From Leptolinea sp. HRD-7 (GTDB taxonomy: Bacteria; Chloroflexota; Anaerolineae; Anaerolineales; Anaerolineaceae), in assembly GCA_024363285.1 (NCBI GenBank), contig AP024710.1, forward strand, positions 2,822,001-2,886,000: DNA of 64,000 nucleotides. Reading direction: 5' to 3'. Under the pieces are notes generated by a model. That model was not told the DNA's origin. It saw only the letters and a program-made list of their open reading frames with translations, and searched no databases. Made by a program: the position numbers and the translations under genes. Below, piece by piece: positions 17,129 through 26,432 of this stretch (the first letter of the stretch is position 1; every line of letters starts with the position of its first letter).

Positions 17129-17929
17129 TTATTTAGTCGCCAGGAAGCCGCCTACGACTTTGGTCATAACCAGTTTGCCTTCGGCTTTGATACGTTTTTC
17201 GGCAACAGCCTGGATTTTTTTCATAATTTCTTCAAATTCATTTTTGTCATTAAAAAAGGACGTCCAGAGTCTCCGGTCTTCTGAAAGAGATGCGCGGGTA
17301 TATTCAATGAAAGGTTCAGCGGATTCAAACGTAAGGGGATTTTCAAACACATTGACTTCAACTGAGGAGAAAATATCTCGCATACTTGCTAATATCTGGC
17401 TTTCATAACGGGAAGAACCGGGCATCGGAGGTATAGGCTTGCCAGTGGCTTCACGGATGACATCATAGAAGAGCTGTTTGTTTGTAGGCATGGGGCCGGT
17501 GGAGAAGAGACGTCCACCGGGTTTTAATACACGGTGCATTTCACGAATAGTGAAAGGAATGTCTTCGGCATAATAGATAGCAAAACAGCACGATTCAAAA
17601 TCGAAGGTATTGTCAGGAAGATCAAACGGGCGATTAAAGTTTAATGTCATAAAAGTGATTGCATCATTGATCTTTTTGTTTTCTGAGCGAGCTTGTGAAA
17701 GTAGTTCGTCAGAAATATCGCCACCGGTAATGCTTGCATCTCCTTCCAGATAATTAAAATACGAAAAGCATTGTTTTCCTGCTCCACAACCAACATCGAG
17801 TATTTTGTCGCCTTTTTTTAGCTTGATAATGTCAAGCATCCATTTGTCAATATCGCGGCCACCGAATTTGTTGTGAATGTCAATTCGTTTCAGGAGGTCG
17901 CTGGTAGTTTCTTTATAATCAATTTTCAT
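17129..17929 (-). CDS. Class I SAM-dependent methyltransferase
   Basis: 266 residues. The SAM-binding motif I is ILDVGCGAGKQCFSY (about 40-54), followed by GGDISDELLSQAR (acidic residue for the ribose), and MHRVLKPGGRLFSTGPMP (post-motif segment). This is the Methyltransf_11/25 type fold. The substrate cannot be predicted. It is the first gene of a two-gene operon with a PIG-L deacetylase, hinting at modification of a sugar-containing small molecule or surface glycan. Confidence 0.85.
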   Translation of the reverse strand: MKIDYKETTSDLLKRIDIHNKFGGRDIDKWMLDIIKLKKGDKILDVGCGAGKQCFSYFNYLEGDASITGGDISDELLSQARSENKKINDAITFMTLNFNRPFDLPDNTFDFESCCFAIYYAEDIPFTIREMHRVLKPGGRLFSTGPMPTNKQLFYDVIREATGKPIPPMPGSSRYESQILASMRDIFSSVEVNVFENPLTFESAEPFIEYTRASLSEDRRLWTSFFNDKNEFEEIMKKIQAVAEKRIKAEGKLVMTKVVGGFLATK

Positions 17930-17969
17930 GGAACCCTCTCAGGTTGGAATAAGGTTTTCAAACGTTACA

Positions 17970-17998
17970 AGTATAAATGAGCCGACTTCAAACTTCAA
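17970..17998 (-). promoter_or_regulatory. Promoter of the methyltransferase/PIG-L operon
   Basis: On the minus strand TTGAAG and TATACT are spaced by 17 bases, ending about 40 bases before the methyltransferase ATG. It lies just after the stop of hypE, so the two-gene operon need not depend on read-through from the hyp genes. Confidence 0.6.
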
Positions 17999-18007
17999 GC
18001 CAATTTA

Positions 18008-19084
18008 TCAACATATTCGAGGAAGCATTTCTCCGGCCAGCATATCCAGTAAACGGGTACCACCAATTGATGTCTTTACCATCACTTTGCCTGGATTGCT
18101 AATTATCACTCGTCCGATAATTGCTGCATCTTTCCCGTACATATTTTGCCGCATGGCAGTCAGAGCGGCCTCCGCTTCTTTTTCGGGAGTAATCACAATC
18201 ACTTTGCCTTCGTTAGCAATATACAGCGGGTCAAACCCCAGGATTTCACAGGCAGATCTTGTATTGGGATTAATCGGAATAGAATCTTCTTCCAGAAGGA
18301 TACTTACTTTGCTCTGCCCTGCAATTTCATTCAAAGTTGTCGCAAGACCGCCACGAGTGGGGTCGCGTAATACATGTGTGTGTGGAGCTGCTTCCAGAAT
18401 TGCATCGATTAAATTGTTTAACGGTGCTGTATCTGACTTTACTTCAGTATCCAGTCCTAATTCGCCTCTAGCTGCCAAGATAGCAATTCCATGGTCGCCA
18501 ACTGGACCAGAAACAATTACTACATCACCTGGGCGAGCGTATTGTCCTCCAATTCGGACACCGGAATTCAACCAACCGACACCTGTAGTGGTGATAAAAA
18601 CCTGGTCACAACCACCCTTTTCGACTACTTTGGTATCTCCGGCAACGATTTGTACCCCGGCTTCATTAGCTGCCTCTTCCATGGACTGGATGATTTTTTC
18701 GAGGTTTTCAATTTGAAAACCTTCTTCAAGAATGAACCCGGCTGTAATATAAAGCGGTTTGGCACCTGAAACAGCAATATCATTGACGGTGCCACAAATC
18801 GAAAGACGGCCTATGTCGCCGCCAGGGAAAAAAATCGGTTTTACAACATGCGAATCAATTGACAGAATTAATTGTCCGCTATTATTTTCAAAGGCAGGAA
18901 CAGGTAAAGAGGCGAAATCGTTACCTTCATTCAATGCTGGATTTGAAAAATGAGGTTGAAATATTGTTCGAATAAGGTCCGTTGTCATACGCCCGCCGCT
19001 ACCATGCCCCATAACAATTTGATCTAGATGATTCAAGGGTACCGGGCAAACGGGTCCTTCAAAAGCAGGTAGTGTAGTGATCAT
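18008..19084 (-). CDS. hypE: HypE, hydrogenase maturation (carbamoyl dehydratase)
   Basis: 358 residues. HypE accepts a carbamoyl group from HypF on its C-terminal Cys and dehydrates it to the thiocyanate that becomes the CN ligand of the NiFe centre. Here the protein ends in L-P-R-I-C, the required C-terminal cysteine. The N-terminus has GHGSGGRM and the ATP-binding D-x-x-x-x-D segments ([19 protein letters not shown]). I start at ATG 19082-19084, which overlaps the hypD stop (ATGA); an ATG 20 codons upstream would run deep into hypD. Last gene of the hyp operon. Confidence 0.96.
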   Translation of the reverse strand: MITTLPAFEGPVCPVPLNHLDQIVMGHGSGGRMTTDLIRTIFQPHFSNPALNEGNDFASLPVPAFENNSGQLILSIDSHVVKPIFFPGGDIGRLSICGTVNDIAVSGAKPLYITAGFILEEGFQIENLEKIIQSMEEAANEAGVQIVAGDTKVVEKGGCDQVFITTTGVGWLNSGVRIGGQYARPGDVVIVSGPVGDHGIAILAARGELGLDTEVKSDTAPLNNLIDAILEAAPHTHVLRDPTRGGLATTLNEIAGQSKVSILLEEDSIPINPNTRSACEILGFDPLYIANEGKVIVITPEKEAEAALTAMRQNMYGKDAAIIGRVIISNPGKVMVKTSIGGTRLLDMLAGEMLPRIC

Positions 19085-20208
19085 GACGTTTTGTTCTCCG
19101 ATATTCCAGTTCTGGAACGCCCATATCTCAAGTATGCCGCACACGCACCTTCAGATGAAACCATTGTGGCGCCAAGAGGATGATCCTGATTACACAATGT
19201 GCCAAAAGCAGGACATTCAGGTGGCTTCCTGGTTCCTCGTAATATTTGACCGGCGATACAAATTTCTGATTCGCGGGTTTTAATAGCCCCTACATCAAAT
19301 CGTGTTTCGGCATTGAAGTCAGCAAATTCTTTCCGCAAACCAAGTCCGCTCATGGGGATTTCGCCAATTCCCCGCCATCCACGGTCACAGGGTTCAAATA
19401 CTTTTTTAATCAATTCCTGAGCAGGTATATTACCTTTTTCGGAAACAACTCTGCTGTACGCATTTTCAACAACAGCTCTCCCTTCTTCCAGTTGACGAAC
19501 AGTCGTGAGAATACCTTCAACAAGATCAAGGGGTTCGAAACCGGTAACGGCTATTGGTATATGATACTTTTGGGATATGTCAGGGTATTCCCAGTATCCC
19601 ATAACGGAACAAACATGTCCTGCTGCCAGAAAACCCTTTACACGATTCTCCGGAGCACTAAGAATAGCATGCATGGCAGGTGGAACACAGACTTGAGAAA
19701 CCAGAATGGAAAAATTTTTTAATCCCAGGGCCTTTGCCTGAAGCACACTCATTGCGTTGACTGGAGCAGTAGTTTCGAAACCAATGGCAAAAAAAACAAC
19801 CTGTTTGTCTGGATTTTCGGCAGCAATCTTTACTGCATCTAGTGGAGAATAAACAACACGTACCTTACCGCCTTCGGCTTTGATACTAAAAAGATCGCGG
19901 TTAGAGCCGGGAACACGCATCATATCGCCAAAGGTAGTGAAGATCACGTCTGGTTGAGATGCAATGGCCAGAGCTTTGTCAATTAATTCAAGCGGAGTAA
20001 CACAAACAGGACATCCAGGCCCGTGAACCAATTCCACATTTTCTGGAAGTAATTCATCCAATCCGTATCGGAGAATGGCATGTGTTTGCCCGCCGCATAT
20101 CTCCATGATCGCCCAATGCCGTGTGGTGATACGGTGTATTTCAGCGATTCCTGCTTTGACCAGTTCAGCGTTTCGAAACTGATTCAAAAGGGCAAAAGTA
20201 TCGGTCAA
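19081..20208 (-). CDS. hypD: HypD, hydrogenase maturation scaffold
   Basis: 375 residues. HypD, with HypC, is the [4Fe-4S] scaffold on which the Fe(CN)2CO group is built. Conserved motifs are [25 protein letters not shown] (the redox-active Cys pair), [11 protein letters not shown], and C-terminal cluster cysteines in [16 protein letters not shown] and SSEGACAAY. The start overlaps the hypC stop region by four bases (20205-20208), and the end overlaps hypE, so translation of the three is coupled. Confidence 0.97.
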   Translation of the reverse strand: MTDTFALLNQFRNAELVKAGIAEIHRITTRHWAIMEICGGQTHAILRYGLDELLPENVELVHGPGCPVCVTPLELIDKALAIASQPDVIFTTFGDMMRVPGSNRDLFSIKAEGGKVRVVYSPLDAVKIAAENPDKQVVFFAIGFETTAPVNAMSVLQAKALGLKNFSILVSQVCVPPAMHAILSAPENRVKGFLAAGHVCSVMGYWEYPDISQKYHIPIAVTGFEPLDLVEGILTTVRQLEEGRAVVENAYSRVVSEKGNIPAQELIKKVFEPCDRGWRGIGEIPMSGLGLRKEFADFNAETRFDVGAIKTRESEICIAGQILRGTRKPPECPAFGTLCNQDHPLGATMVSSEGACAAYLRYGRSRTGISENKTS

Positions 20209-20462
20209 CCTTCGTCTCCAATATTTATTTCACTTTCAATTTCACCTAACTCCCGTAAGGCTTCGAGAGTTTCTAATGCTTCCGATTCACTGAGGATATT
20301 CAATGCAAAGCCTGCGTGAACAATTGTAAAATCGCCTACTTTGGCATCAGGCAAAACCTGAAGGCAGGCTTCTCGGGTCACACCACCAAAGTCGATTTTG
20401 CACATCCGCATTCCAGCGGAATCATAAATTTCTATGATTTTTCCCGGAACTGCCAGACACAT
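20205..20462 (-). CDS. hypC: HypC, hydrogenase maturation chaperone
   Basis: 85 residues from ATG 20460-20462. The N-terminus M-C-L-A-V-P-G-K-I has the essential Cys2 that binds the iron precursor and contacts the large subunit. The A-C-L-Q-V-L and [12 protein letters not shown] pattern completes the small OB-like fold. Longer upstream starts would place the Cys2 inside the protein, so I reject them. One base separates it from the hypF stop. Confidence 0.96.
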   Translation of the reverse strand: MCLAVPGKIIEIYDSAGMRMCKIDFGGVTREACLQVLPDAKVGDFTIVHAGFALNILSESEALETLEALRELGEIESEINIGDEG

Positions 20463-20463
20463 T

Positions 20464-22761
20464 TTATGTCTCCTTCTTGATAATATTGGCAGCAATGGCT
20501 GCTTGTCCCAATGAGATGCAAGCATCATTTGTTGGGACTTTCTGATGGGTCAATACCTTGAACCCATTGGATTCCAATAATTTTATCGTCTTTGTTAATA
20601 ACAAAGTGTTCTGCCATACCCCGCCGCTTAACACCACTGTTCGTAATGATGTATCTCTCGAGATATTGTTTGCGACAGAAAGGCATAAATTTGAAACTGT
20701 GTTATGAAATCGTGCAGATATGACGCCTGCAGGAACACCTTTCAAAATTTCTTGTAGGATTGATTCAATCACTGGCTGATAGTCGATTATGTCGCCAGAC
20801 AAAATAAATTCATATGAACCGGTTTCGTCCACAGACGCATGGTTTTCAAGTTCTATGGCTGCCTGACCTTCGTATGTGACGGTCTGTCGAATACCCAGCA
20901 TTGACGAAACCGCGTCAAATATGCGACCCATTGACGATGTTAGCGGGGAATTGATCTTCTGGTTGATCTGATTTTTAATGATATGCAATTCCTTACTTGA
21001 AAATTGCGAGACAGATGGAAGATTTGGATCCCAATCCATATTACATGTCTGCAATATTGAAAGGGCAATACGTGCCGGATTCCGGACGGCTGTGTCACCG
21101 CCTGGAAGAGGAAAATACCGAAGATGGAACCGGCGGTTAAAACCGGAATAATCACCGATCAATATCTCTCCGCCCCATATTGACGAGTCCAATCCGTAAC
21201 CGGTGCCGTCAAAGGTAAGGCCTATAACCACTTCATCCGAAGGAAGACCATTTTCGAGCATACAGGCTGCCATATGAGCATGGTGATGCTGAATCTGGAT
21301 CAGCTGTTTATTTTCTTTATGGCTTCTATCTTCAGAGTATCGGGTTGAAAGATAATCCGGGTGTAAGTCACAGGCGAAGACCTCTGGTTTGATTCGGAAG
21401 AGACGTTCAAAATGTTCTATTGCTTGTTCATAGGATTGCAGCGTCTCAAAATTTTCCAGGTCTCCAATATAATGGCTGTGGAAGGCATACTTATCACGGG
21501 TTAGTGTGAAATGATTCTTGAGTTCGGCTCCAGCCGCGAATATTGGCATGGTTTGGAATGGAAATGGAAAAGGATCCGGAGCGTACCCGCGGGATCGGCG
21601 AGTAAACACAGCCTTTTTATTCACCACACGTTTGACCGAATCGTCGACACGCATATATATGCCACGATTGTGTGTTAAAAAAGCATCCGCAAGGCCGGCA
21701 AGACGGTTTTCTGCATCCAAATCATCAAAAGCAATTGGTTCTTCACTCAGATTCCCGCTGGTCATAACAAGAGTATCCGGGAAACCGGATAATGGTTCAA
21801 TAAGTAAATAATGCAAGGGAGTGTAAGGCAGCATGAAGCCCAGTGAGTTCTGTCCGGGAGCAAGTTGATCTGGTAAAGAACAGTTGGATGATTTGTTCAA
21901 TAAGACGATAGGTTTTTGCCGGCTTTCCAGTAAAGAACGTTCTTCCGGGGAGATTAGACAGTATTTTTGAATAGTCTCAACAGAAAATGACATCAGGGCG
22001 AAAGGTTTGTCAACCCGGCGTTTCCGCTGTCGTAATATATCAACTGCTTTATGGTTGGTCGCGTCACAGGCAAGGTGATAGCCCCCCAAACCTTTAATGG
22101 CTACAATTTGCCCATTAATCAGCGCATCTTTAGCTGCCTGTAGGGCGTCTTCGTTATGGTGGAGGGTTTTCCCGTGCGATTTGAAGATGATATGAGGTCC
22201 GCATTCAGGGCAGGCAATTGGCTGGGCATGAAAACGCCGGTCACCGGGGTTCTCGTATTCCTCACGGCAACTCGGGCACATGGGAAAGTCAGCCATAGTT
22301 GTAAAGGGACGGTCATAAGGGATGTCTTTAATTATTGAAAATCGAGGACCGCAATTCGTGCAATTGATGAACGGGTAACGGAAACGGTGATTGTTTGGGT
22401 CAAAAAGTTCATTCAAGCAATCCGGGCATATTGACATATCAGGAGAGACAGGAATGAATTGAGAAGGGTTCGGCTCACTTTCAATAATCTCAAATTTCGC
22501 ATAGGCATTTAATACATCTTTTATTTCATTTTCTTTATATTCATCAATACGAGCAAGCGGCGGTGGAAATTTTCTAAGTTCCGAGGAGAAAGCCTTTATT
22601 GCTTCAGGATTTCCTGCGATTTCAATCTCTACGCCATTAGACGTATTGCGTACCCATCCAGTGAGGTTGTTTTTTACCGCAAGTTGGTAAACATGTGGCC
22701 TGAATCCAACCCCCTGTACAATTCCACGTACATGGATCGACAAGCCTGAGATTTCAGCCAT
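20464..22761 (-). CDS. hypF: HypF, carbamoyltransferase for hydrogenase maturation
   Basis: 765 residues, full length. Domains in order: acylphosphatase-like (about 5-95; VRGIVQGVGFRPHVYQ), two zinc fingers (about 110-185; CPDCLNE...CTNCGPR and CPSCREE...CPECGPH), YrdC-like (about 200-380), and a Kae1-like C-terminal domain (QIQHHHAHMAACMLENG, GLTFDGTGYGLD). It makes carbamoyl-AMP from carbamoyl phosphate and loads HypE. It follows hypB by 7 bases. Confidence 0.97.
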   Translation of the reverse strand: MAEISGLSIHVRGIVQGVGFRPHVYQLAVKNNLTGWVRNTSNGVEIEIAGNPEAIKAFSSELRKFPPPLARIDEYKENEIKDVLNAYAKFEIIESEPNPSQFIPVSPDMSICPDCLNELFDPNNHRFRYPFINCTNCGPRFSIIKDIPYDRPFTTMADFPMCPSCREEYENPGDRRFHAQPIACPECGPHIIFKSHGKTLHHNEDALQAAKDALINGQIVAIKGLGGYHLACDATNHKAVDILRQRKRRVDKPFALMSFSVETIQKYCLISPEERSLLESRQKPIVLLNKSSNCSLPDQLAPGQNSLGFMLPYTPLHYLLIEPLSGFPDTLVMTSGNLSEEPIAFDDLDAENRLAGLADAFLTHNRGIYMRVDDSVKRVVNKKAVFTRRSRGYAPDPFPFPFQTMPIFAAGAELKNHFTLTRDKYAFHSHYIGDLENFETLQSYEQAIEHFERLFRIKPEVFACDLHPDYLSTRYSEDRSHKENKQLIQIQHHHAHMAACMLENGLPSDEVVIGLTFDGTGYGLDSSIWGGEILIGDYSGFNRRFHLRYFPLPGGDTAVRNPARIALSILQTCNMDWDPNLPSVSQFSSKELHIIKNQINQKINSPLTSSMGRIFDAVSSMLGIRQTVTYEGQAAIELENHASVDETGSYEFILSGDIIDYQPVIESILQEILKGVPAGVISARFHNTVSNLCLSVANNISRDTSLRTVVLSGGVWQNTLLLTKTIKLLESNGFKVLTHQKVPTNDACISLGQAAIAANIIKKET

Positions 22762-22768
22762 CGCAGCC

Positions 22769-23440
22769 TTACTTACCTGAATTCTTTACCCGGTTTTCGA
22801 TCCAATCCAGCCATTCTTGTATACCTTCGCCGGTGGTACAAGAAACAGGGAAGGTGGTGAGTCCTGGATTGAGCATTTCAACACCCTGTTTAAAATAATC
22901 AGGGCGAAATTTAATGTAGGGTAGCAGGTCCATTTTGTTTAAGATAAGTACATCCAAACCGCGATAAATGGCAGGATATTTATACGGTTTATCATCGCCT
23001 TCTGGGACAGAAGCTATCAGAACATTTATATCAGTTCCCAGATCAAATGCGGCCGGGCAGACAAGGTTGCCGACATTTTCGATGATCATCAGATCTAAAT
23101 TCTCCAACGGTAATTGTTGCATTCCACCCGCCACCATGACAGCATCCAGGTGACAATCACCGCCAGTATTGATCTGAACGGCTGGTATGCCGACTTCAGA
23201 GATCTTATCCGCGTCAATCGTCACAGCGGCAGTATCTCCTTCTATGACACCTACATTCAACCGGTTTTTCAGACCCTGGATAGTCTGTAGAATGAAACTG
23301 GTCTTACCGGCGCCGGGAGAAGCCATGATATTTATTGAAAAAACACCTTTGCTTTTCAAAAGCGAACGATTCTGATGAGCCAATTGGTCATTAGCACTCA
23401 GGATCTTTTCAACAACAGGTACACGGATGGAGTTCATCAT
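22769..23440 (-). CDS. hypB: HypB, nickel-insertion GTPase
   Basis: 223 residues. A SIMIBI GTPase that with HypA delivers Ni to the large subunit. The P-loop is ASPGAGKTSF (about 42-51), with VIEGDTAAV, a zinc/nickel-site pair in GGDCHLDA, and NKMDLLPY as base-recognition motif. The His-rich N-terminal nickel store found in some HypB proteins is absent, and no N-terminal CxxCGC motif is present. Its start overlaps the hypA stop by four bases. Confidence 0.95.
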   Translation of the reverse strand: MMNSIRVPVVEKILSANDQLAHQNRSLLKSKGVFSINIMASPGAGKTSFILQTIQGLKNRLNVGVIEGDTAAVTIDADKISEVGIPAVQINTGGDCHLDAVMVAGGMQQLPLENLDLMIIENVGNLVCPAAFDLGTDINVLIASVPEGDDKPYKYPAIYRGLDVLILNKMDLLPYIKFRPDYFKQGVEMLNPGLTTFPVSCTTGEGIQEWLDWIENRVKNSGK

Positions 23441-23790
23441 TCATCGGCCTTTTCAATTTCAATGCTGTCCACAAAAAATTCTTCACCTGAAATTACTTTT
23501 ATATTTGGGCTTCCACAGGCAGGGCATGGCTGCAATGATGTGTCAATTTCATACTCATGATCACACACATTACACTTTAATACAGCAGAACGGCGTTCAA
23601 AATTCAAGATTGCCTGATAACAAAGGCTATCCTTACTGATGATATCCCAGTAAAACTGCACAGATTCATCCACAATACTGGACAATCTTCCAATAACCAG
23701 ATTGATACTGGTTACTTTCGATGCGCCATTTTCTTTCGCATATTTTTCGGATATGGATAAAATGCTTTCAGTTACGGCTAATTCGTGCAC
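23437..23790 (-). CDS. hypA: HypA, nickel chaperone for hydrogenase
   Basis: 117 residues. The start is GTG, giving M-H-E-L-A-V-T-E-S, whose His2 and Glu3 bind Ni2+. A zinc-binding loop C-N-V-C ... C-P-A-C lies at about 74-93. First gene of the hyp operon. A TATAAT hexamer lies only six bases before the GTG and no ribosome-binding site is visible, so the transcript starting here may be leaderless. Confidence 0.95.
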   Translation of the reverse strand: MHELAVTESILSISEKYAKENGASKVTSINLVIGRLSSIVDESVQFYWDIISKDSLCYQAILNFERRSAVLKCNVCDHEYEIDTSLQPCPACGSPNIKVISGEEFFVDSIEIEKADE

Positions 23791-23796
23791 AGGACA

Positions 23797-23802
23797 ATTA
23801 TA
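23797..23802 (-). promoter_or_regulatory. Possible -10 box of the hyp operon
   Basis: TATAAT on the minus strand, six bases before the GTG of hypA. No convincing -35 hexamer lies 16-18 bases further upstream. The spacing implies transcription begins at or next to the start codon. Confidence 0.4.
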
Positions 23803-23852
23803 ACTTCATTCAAATATAATAGTAGACATTGCAGGTCATAAATATAGCAATA

Positions 23853-24353
23853 TCAGGAATTGCTGATCGATTTTAACCAGTCCATCGCCCTGTCAACCGC
23901 TATTGCTGTAAGGAAAGCGGTCTGAGGCGAAAGCGATTGGGTAAACCCGAATGAGTACCCCCTCACAGAGAGTAAATAAGCCGCCGGTCCTACATTGTAT
24001 AAAGTTTTTGTAAGATTCAGGCAAGCTTCAGCCGTCATGTGATGGGTAAATGGCGAATTTTGAAATTCCCCGCCAACTTCTCCAAACTGAATGTCGTTGG
24101 GGATATCGCCAGTGTGGGCATCTACAAAGCAAATATATTCATACTTTGCCAGGGATTCTGATATTTCTGGTGCCAATTGCAATTGAAAAATAAGGTGGGG
24201 AAACTCAGAAGTTAATTCAAATGGATCTTCCCAGGTTTCTGGAACAGAACGCCCCAACTTTTTGGCAATTCCTGCAAGGATATGCCAGGCCAACCCATCA
24301 TCCTGACGATCTGGATTTCCATACCCAATAAATACTGTAGAAGGAATTTTCAT
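23853..24353 (-). CDS. Hydrogenase maturation protease (HoxW/HyaD type)
   Basis: 166 residues. This peptidase clips the C-terminal tail of the [NiFe] large subunit after nickel insertion. The N-terminal motif GYGNPDRQDDGLAW carries the nickel-sensing Asp of the family's G-N-x-x-x-x-D-D-G pattern; a second acidic site is in FVDAHTGD (about 90), and HHMTAEACLNL fits the family's conserved His. It follows the large-subunit gene beyond a strong terminator hairpin, so it may be expressed at lower level than the structural genes. Confidence 0.88.
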   Translation of the reverse strand: MKIPSTVFIGYGNPDRQDDGLAWHILAGIAKKLGRSVPETWEDPFELTSEFPHLIFQLQLAPEISESLAKYEYICFVDAHTGDIPNDIQFGEVGGEFQNSPFTHHMTAEACLNLTKTLYNVGPAAYLLSVRGYSFGFTQSLSPQTAFLTAIAVDRAMDWLKSISNS

Positions 24354-24356
24354 TGT

Positions 24357-24395
24357 ATTAATAAAAGGGCGATGCCAGAGAAAGGCATCGCCCTT
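24357..24395 (-). terminator. Strong hairpin/terminator between hoxH and the protease gene
   Basis: AAGGGCGATGCC pairs perfectly over 12 bp with GGCATCGCCCTT around a 7-base loop, followed on the minus strand by TTTTATTAAT. It would end, or partly attenuate, the hydrogenase structural transcript before the protease and hyp genes. Confidence 0.85.
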
Positions 24396-24413
24396 CTTTC
24401 ATTAGAGATTATA

Positions 24414-25841
24414 TCAATCGCGACGCAGGGTTTGAACAGTTTCGCCCGCTGGATCAACAATATCAACGATCATGGGCATCTGTCCAACCGCATGCGTGGA
24501 GCAGGAAAGGCATGGGTCATGTGCACGTACAGCGGCTTCCACACGATTTAGAAGTCCTTCTCGCACCTGTTGACCGGAGATATAAGTTTTTGCAACGCTA
24601 TCAACCGCATTGCTCATCGCCCAGTTGTTGTGCCCGGTAGAAACGATCAGGTTTACTTTTTCCAACTGGCCATTCTCTTTGGCCCAATAGTGGTGGATCA
24701 AGGTTCCACGAGGAGCTTCAATGACGCCAACACCAACACCTTTGAAATCTTTCTTGGTGTTTATGATATCGGTGCTGAAGATATCCGGGTCGTCAAGGAT
24801 CATGCGCACACGTTCAATGGCGAACAGGGTTTCAATTAACCGGGCGTAATGGTAGTACAGCGTGTTCTCAACCGGTTTTCCACTATTGATTTGCTTCCAA
24901 ATCTTATGCTCTTCATTAGCCAGCGGAGTTTCAAGCATATCGGATGCATTCAAACGGCCTAATGGTCCCACACGATAAACACCACCCGGGAAGCCCAGGC
25001 GTTTGTAGTACGGGAATTTCAGATATGACCAGTTTTCAACATGTTCGGAAATATAATCAAGGTAATTCTTTCCCTCGAAAAGTTCCAATTGTTTTCCGGC
25101 GCTATCTATTAGACGGATCTTCCCATCATATAATTCGAGACCATTATTAGGTGTGACAAGTCCGAAGTAACCGGTTGGGAATACGGCAAATTTATCAATA
25201 TCTTCCTTGTTTGCCGCGGCCCATTCCTTTATGATTTGAATTCCGATCCTGGTTGTTTCAATTTGTGCATCCAAATCTTTCAAAATGGTATCACGTTCTG
25301 CGGGCTTCAATGACTTGTTGACACCACCGGGTACAGCAAACAACGGATGGATCCGGCGTCCTCCAAGAATGGAAATGATCTCCTGTCCCCATTTGCGCAG
25401 GTTGACAGCCTTTAGTGCCAGATCAGGATTAGCACCTATTACACCAACAACATTACGGACTGCCGGGTCGGCATCAAATCCTAGGAGCAGGTCGGGGCCT
25501 GCCAGTTCAAAGAAATGCATTCCGTGGCTCTGAACAATCTGCCCCATGTGCATCAGTTCGCGCAATAAACTGGCCGGGCGCGGAGGAGGTGTGCCCATTA
25601 CAGCATCTCCGGCTTTGGCAGCAGCCAGATGATGACTTACAGGGCAAATTCCGCAGATACGCGGGGTGATGTATGGCATTTCGAATACCATACGGCCTTC
25701 ACAAAATTTTTCAAAACCCCTGAATTCGTTGACATGCAGGTAAGCGCGTGAAACATCACCTTTGTCGTCAAGATGGATGGTCACTTTAGCATGGCCCTCA
25801 ATCCGGGTGACAGGTTCAATGGTTATTTTTTGCGCAGTCAT
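24414..25841 (-). CDS. hoxH: [NiFe] hydrogenase large subunit (HoxH-like)
   Basis: 475 residues, cytoplasmic group 3 type. Nickel ligands lie in two motifs: [11 protein letters not shown] (about 61-71) and DPCLSCSTH near the C-terminus. After the final His there is a tail of 25 residues (A-V-G-Q-M-P ...) that the neighbouring protease would remove. Together with the HoxY-like small subunit and hoxEFU genes upstream it forms a hydrogenase that reversibly couples H2 to NAD(P). Last gene of the structural operon, ending before a terminator. Confidence 0.95.
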   Translation of the reverse strand: MTAQKITIEPVTRIEGHAKVTIHLDDKGDVSRAYLHVNEFRGFEKFCEGRMVFEMPYITPRICGICPVSHHLAAAKAGDAVMGTPPPRPASLLRELMHMGQIVQSHGMHFFELAGPDLLLGFDADPAVRNVVGVIGANPDLALKAVNLRKWGQEIISILGGRRIHPLFAVPGGVNKSLKPAERDTILKDLDAQIETTRIGIQIIKEWAAANKEDIDKFAVFPTGYFGLVTPNNGLELYDGKIRLIDSAGKQLELFEGKNYLDYISEHVENWSYLKFPYYKRLGFPGGVYRVGPLGRLNASDMLETPLANEEHKIWKQINSGKPVENTLYYHYARLIETLFAIERVRMILDDPDIFSTDIINTKKDFKGVGVGVIEAPRGTLIHHYWAKENGQLEKVNLIVSTGHNNWAMSNAVDSVAKTYISGQQVREGLLNRVEAAVRAHDPCLSCSTHAVGQMPMIVDIVDPAGETVQTLRRD

Positions 25842-25862
25842 AGTATCAATCTCCTCTTACCA

Positions 25863-26405
25863 TTAATGCCAGTCCAACATGTCACCCTTTATTTCAGGGC
25901 GACGACCTTGGGCCAATTCGCTCAAAACATAATAGATAGCTTCCGGACTTGGTGGACATCCTGGGACAAAAATATCTACAGGTACAACGTCCTGTAAAGC
26001 TTTCACTTTTGTAGGAACAGCCAATTCTGGATCAGACGGTATGATGCCACTATCATCGGTAGATTCGGTTTCTACATAGGCCCGTTTGAGTGTTTCTTCT
26101 AGCGTGAAGAAATTTCGCATGGCGGGTACACCGCCAAAAACCGCGCAATCTCCCAATGCGACCAAAAGACCGCAACGATTACGCATCCGGTGGGCTACTT
26201 CTTCATTGTAGGAATTATTTATTCCACCTTCCAGAATACCCACATCTACGCCAGATTCATCCGGTTCTTTTAAATCTGTTATCGGTGTAGCGCGAAGATC
26301 GGCAAGTTCAGCAACTTTTACGATCTTTTCGTCAATATCCAGTAAAGACATATGGCAGCCGGCACAACCTGCCAGCCAATCTGAAGCTATTTTTGGTTTC
26401 GCCAT
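25863..26405 (-). CDS. hoxY: [NiFe] hydrogenase small subunit (HoxY-like)
   Basis: 180 residues, short as in HoxY; no signal peptide and only the proximal [4Fe-4S] cluster. Ligands are in WLAGCAGCHMSLLD (two Cys at about 14 and 17), ALGDCAVFGG and VPGCPPSPE. It passes electrons between the NiFe site in HoxH and the diaphorase subunits. It is followed by hoxH after 21 bases. Confidence 0.95.
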   Translation of the reverse strand: MAKPKIASDWLAGCAGCHMSLLDIDEKIVKVAELADLRATPITDLKEPDESGVDVGILEGGINNSYNEEVAHRMRNRCGLLVALGDCAVFGGVPAMRNFFTLEETLKRAYVETESTDDSGIIPSDPELAVPTKVKALQDVVPVDIFVPGCPPSPEAIYYVLSELAQGRRPEIKGDMLDWH

Positions 26406-26432
26406 GGTTACTCCTTTAATTATTCCCGTCCA

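Noticed and set aside
17928..18716. Plus-strand frame of 262 codons opposite hypE
   Set aside because: It lies antisense to an unmistakable hypE and has no family-like motif; a shadow of the true frame.
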